64,000 nt of DNA, from contig CALAMG010000017.1 of assembly GCA_937925715.1 (NCBI GenBank), forward strand, positions 1-64,000, written 5' to 3'. Of the stretch, positions 61,365-64,000 are shown one piece after another. Source of the DNA: an uncultured Collinsella sp. (GTDB lineage: Bacteria; Actinomycetota; Coriobacteriia; Coriobacteriales; Coriobacteriaceae). The position numbers and the translations under genes are program-made. The notes beneath the pieces are model-generated. The model did not search any database. It had not been told where the DNA came from and saw only the letters and a list, made by a program, of their open reading frames with translations. Within the stretch, counting starts at the first letter, position 1. Every line of letters starts with the position of its first letter.

Positions 61365-62786
61365 CTACTCTATCAGGTCGTTGTGGCGCTCGATAGCATC
61401 CGCTACCGTACCGCCCTCATCCACAATAAGCGAACGGCGCTTGGGCGAGATGATGCGCTGGGCGGGGTATACGCCGCGGTGTCCGGCGGTTAGGTAGCTG
61501 ATAAAGGCCACGATGACAAAGAACCCGGCTGCCGTGCCGTGGAACAGGTCGATGGCCATCATGCAGGTGGTGATGGGCACGTTGAGGCCGGCGCAGAACA
61601 CGCCGAGCATGCCGAGAGCCGCCAGAAAACTGGGGTCGAGCCCGGTAAGGCAACCGATCCAGCCACCGAGTGCCGCACCGATGCCAAACAGGGGCGTGAC
61701 CTCGCCGCCTTGGAAGCCCGCGCCCAGGGTAAGCGCTGTGACGACCAACTTTATGGCTGCGTCCGCCAGGGTGGTGTTGCCGGCAAATCCGGCGCCGGAA
61801 AGCCACGTGGAAAGGCCGGCGTAGTTCCAGGCGTCGAGGAGGGCATAGGCGGCCAAAACCACGAGTGCGCCTATGAGTGCGCGAACGAGGTAATTGGTGA
61901 TAAAGCGACCGTACAGGCTCTTGACGGTTCGAACCGACCAGGCAAAGAGGCGTGCCGTCAGACCGAAGATAATGGCGCTGATAACAACGATGACGACCGT
62001 TTTGGGTGTCATGTTGGGAACGCTGGCGATGACATTCGCTTCGTACTCGGTACCCAGGGCGAGTGATGTAAAGTAGCCGGTAAACGAGGCGACCAAGCAG
62101 TAGATGCCCGCGGTGTAGTCGATCTTGCCGATAAAGCACATCTCCATGCCAAAGAAAGCCCCGGCAAGGGGCGAGCCGAATACGGCGCCAAAGGCCGACG
62201 AGATGCCGGCGAGCATGAGGTCGTGGTGGTCATGCTTTTTGAGGTGGGCGAGGCTCGAGATGTTGCTGGCGATGGTGCCGCCGATCTGCACCGCGGCTCC
62301 CTCGCGACCGGCCGATCCGCCCGTTAGGTGCGTGAGCGTGGAGCACACAAACGTGAGGACGGCCATGCGCATATGGATGAGGCGTGTGCCCAGAGCGGAG
62401 TCGATGACCAGGTTGTTGCCGCGTTTGGCGGCAAGACCGTGGTTTTTGTACACCCATGCGGTGGCAACGCCTACAACGGGAAGCAGCGCGTAAATCCACG
62501 CATGGTGCTCACGATAATCGGTCGCGATATTCAGCGAGGCCAAAAACGCCCAAGCGGCAACGCCCATGGCGAGCGAGACGATGACGACGAGTATGAGCAA
62601 CTTGGCGCTCGCGAATAGGTTGCGGACGTTGCGGCGCGTGTCGACAGCCAAGAGATGCTCGGAGCGGGTGAGCTGATGCCTGCCTGCCACGATGACGTCG
62701 TTAAGGGAGAAAAAGCCGCCGTCGTCGACCGGTTGGGAATGATCCTGCGCCTCGTTTGCGCTTTCGGGTTTGTCGGTAAAAGCCAT
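61365..62786 (-). CDS. ClC-type chloride channel/antiporter
   Basis: The product is 473 aa with a polar N-terminus of about 50 residues and about ten membrane segments. The ClC filter motif is SAGREGAAVQIGG (the gating Glu is present; the usual GREGP Pro is Ala). GSPLAGAFFGMEM and GAGFQGGEVTPLFGIGAALG are the other conserved segments. There are no CBS domains. It probably exchanges chloride or another anion for protons. It starts at ATG 62786 behind AGAGGA. Confidence 0.9.
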   Translation of the reverse strand: MAFTDKPESANEAQDHSQPVDDGGFFSLNDVIVAGRHQLTRSEHLLAVDTRRNVRNLFASAKLLILVVIVSLAMGVAAWAFLASLNIATDYREHHAWIYALLPVVGVATAWVYKNHGLAAKRGNNLVIDSALGTRLIHMRMAVLTFVCSTLTHLTGGSAGREGAAVQIGGTIASNISSLAHLKKHDHHDLMLAGISSAFGAVFGSPLAGAFFGMEMCFIGKIDYTAGIYCLVASFTGYFTSLALGTEYEANVIASVPNMTPKTVVIVVISAIIFGLTARLFAWSVRTVKSLYGRFITNYLVRALIGALVVLAAYALLDAWNYAGLSTWLSGAGFAGNTTLADAAIKLVVTALTLGAGFQGGEVTPLFGIGAALGGWIGCLTGLDPSFLAALGMLGVFCAGLNVPITTCMMAIDLFHGTAAGFFVIVAFISYLTAGHRGVYPAQRIISPKRRSLIVDEGGTVADAIERHNDLIE

Positions 62787-62996
62787 ACGTTCCTCTTTTA
62801 GGTTGCAACACGAGCATTATAGAACGTGCCAAACGTGACAAACCGGCAGGTTGGTTTCGGTTCTGTTTCGCCGTCCGTTACCGACAGGTGTATTCGTGGG
62901 CATGGGCCGTGCCGCCGTCGTGCGGCGGGGGATTATACTGAGATAAACATAAAGAATCGGCGCCCGTGATGTGCGCCGTGGCATTAAGAGGTGCAT

Positions 62997-64000
62997 ATGG
63001 CAGAGAAACTCATTCCGCTGGAGGATGCGCAGTCGATTGTTTTGTCGCACGTTGCTCCGACGGATCTCATCGAGATTCCCGTGTGGCAGGCCGCCGGTCT
63101 TCCCTTGGCAGAGGACGCGGTGGCCGATATCGACATCTCGCCGTTTGCCAACAGCGCCATGGACGGGTATGCCGTGCGCTCGGCGGACTTGGCGCAGACG
63201 TCTGGCGAGGCGCCGGTGACGCTCGACGTTATCGGACACGAGGCAGCGGGTCATGTCTTTGAGGGCGCGGTCGGCGTGGGCGAGACGGTCCGCATCATGA
63301 CGGGCGCGCCGGTACCCGAAGGTGCCGATGCCGTGGTGAAATACGAGATCGTCGACGTGCTCGATGGCGACGGCAACGAGGGCTCGCATGTGAGGTTCTC
63401 GGCGCCTGCCAAGGTAGGGGAGAACGTTCGCTCTGCCGCCGAGGAGGCCAATGCCGGTGATGTCGTGATGCACGCCGGCGAGGTCGTGGCTCCGGCGGGC
63501 GCGGGTCTGCTGGCAAGCGCCGGATACGCGAGCGTGAAGGTGCACGCTGCCCCGCGTGTGGGCATTATCTCGCTGGGCACGGAACTGGTCGCACCGAGTA
63601 AGGTACCGGCGCGCGGTCAGATTCGCGATTCCAACTCATCGGCGCTGATGGCCGAGGCGCTCGATGCCGGGGCAGATCCGGTGTTCTACGGTATTGCGCC
63701 CGACGATGAGCAGGCGATCGCCGAGCTGGTGCATCGTGCCGTGCAGGAGTGCGATTTTGTCATTACGAGCGGTGGCGCCTCGGCGGGCGATTACGATTTC
63801 GTGACGGCGCTCGTCCGGTGCGAGGGCGAGGTGTTGTTTGATCGCATCTCGATGCGCCCGGGCAAGGCCATCACGTTTGGCTTGCTCGCAGGTAAGCCCT
63901 ACCTGGGACTTTCAGGCAATCCGGCCGCAGCGTATGTGGGCTTTGAGATGCTTGCCCGTCCGGCGATCCGTAAGATGCGCGGCTTTGCCGAGGGTGCGCG
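62997..64000 (+). CDS. moeA: Molybdopterin molybdenumtransferase, incomplete at window end
   Basis: MoeA inserts molybdate into adenylated molybdopterin. The 334 codons in the window have no stop. Segments seen are ANSAMDGYAVRSADL, RIMTGAPVPEGADAVV, GIISLGTELV, ITSGGASAGDYDFV, SMRPGKAITFG and LSGNPAAAYVGFE, which cover domains I-III. The start is ATG at 62997 with AAGAGG upstream. The C-terminal domain IV lies beyond the window. Confidence 0.95.
   Translation, partial: MAEKLIPLEDAQSIVLSHVAPTDLIEIPVWQAAGLPLAEDAVADIDISPFANSAMDGYAVRSADLAQTSGEAPVTLDVIGHEAAGHVFEGAVGVGETVRIMTGAPVPEGADAVVKYEIVDVLDGDGNEGSHVRFSAPAKVGENVRSAAEEANAGDVVMHAGEVVAPAGAGLLASAGYASVKVHAAPRVGIISLGTELVAPSKVPARGQIRDSNSSALMAEALDAGADPVFYGIAPDDEQAIAELVHRAVQECDFVITSGGASAGDYDFVTALVRCEGEVLFDRISMRPGKAITFGLLAGKPYLGLSGNPAAAYVGFEMLARPAIRKMRGFAEGA

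Overview
The window looks like chromosomal core from an intestinal coriobacterium, most likely Collinsella or a close relative; this is inferred from gene content and order, since no search was possible. The DNA is GC-rich. Division follows the actinobacterial pattern: FtsZ, SepF, YggT and DivIVA with no ftsA. The mur/fts cluster has the actinobacterial order. There are no rRNA or tRNA genes, CRISPR arrays, insertion sequences or prophage genes. This is ordinary housekeeping DNA with some unusual intergenic sequence.

Layout. 1-5190: the start of an unidentified minus-strand gene, a DUF1846 protein, a small winged-helix regulator, pyrG and a XerD-type recombinase. 5191-5652: a regulatory region with two hairpins, a dyad, a LexA-like box and TGGG repeats. 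5653-21140: the dcw cluster, mraZ-rsmH-ftsL-ftsI-murF-mraY-murD-ftsW-murG-murC-murB-ftsQ-ftsZ, with no murE. 21351-29266: the second part of the division region (laccase-domain ylmD, yggS/ylmE, sepF, yggT, divIVA), interrupted between ylmD and yggS by a complete pstSCAB-phoU phosphate operon. 29434-32575: a nitroreductase, a PiT phosphate transporter with its DUF47 partner, and a small conserved protein.

32660-44862: a BI-1-type membrane protein, a PARG-like protein with an altered catalytic motif, an SGNH hydrolase, thiD and thiC with a TPP riboswitch, yaaA bracketed by two palindromes, an M18 aminopeptidase, polA and a HAD phosphatase. 45137-48596: argG and argH, with an arginine-rich leader peptide upstream of argG and a small ORF between them. 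48981-54642: ndk, rpiB, a CyuA-type cysteine desulfidase, a HAD hydrolase, rpsA and the RNase P RNA gene. 54913-64000: yigZ, a C_GCAxxG_C_C protein, a Cys/Met-metabolism PLP enzyme, an MFS exporter, xpt, a GGQ release-factor-like protein, a lipid kinase, a ClC channel and the start of moeA.

The clearest structure not explained by the genes is a set of intergenic palindromes. Four share an outer arm (AGTTGCGGTG and its complement), are 65-67 bp long and lie close behind stop codons. A fifth of the same length has different arms, and several others are related only by position or by a GGGAC core. Most have no T-tract and so do not look like ordinary terminators. The other strong candidate is the arginine leader before argG, which would imply translation-coupled attenuation of arginine synthesis.
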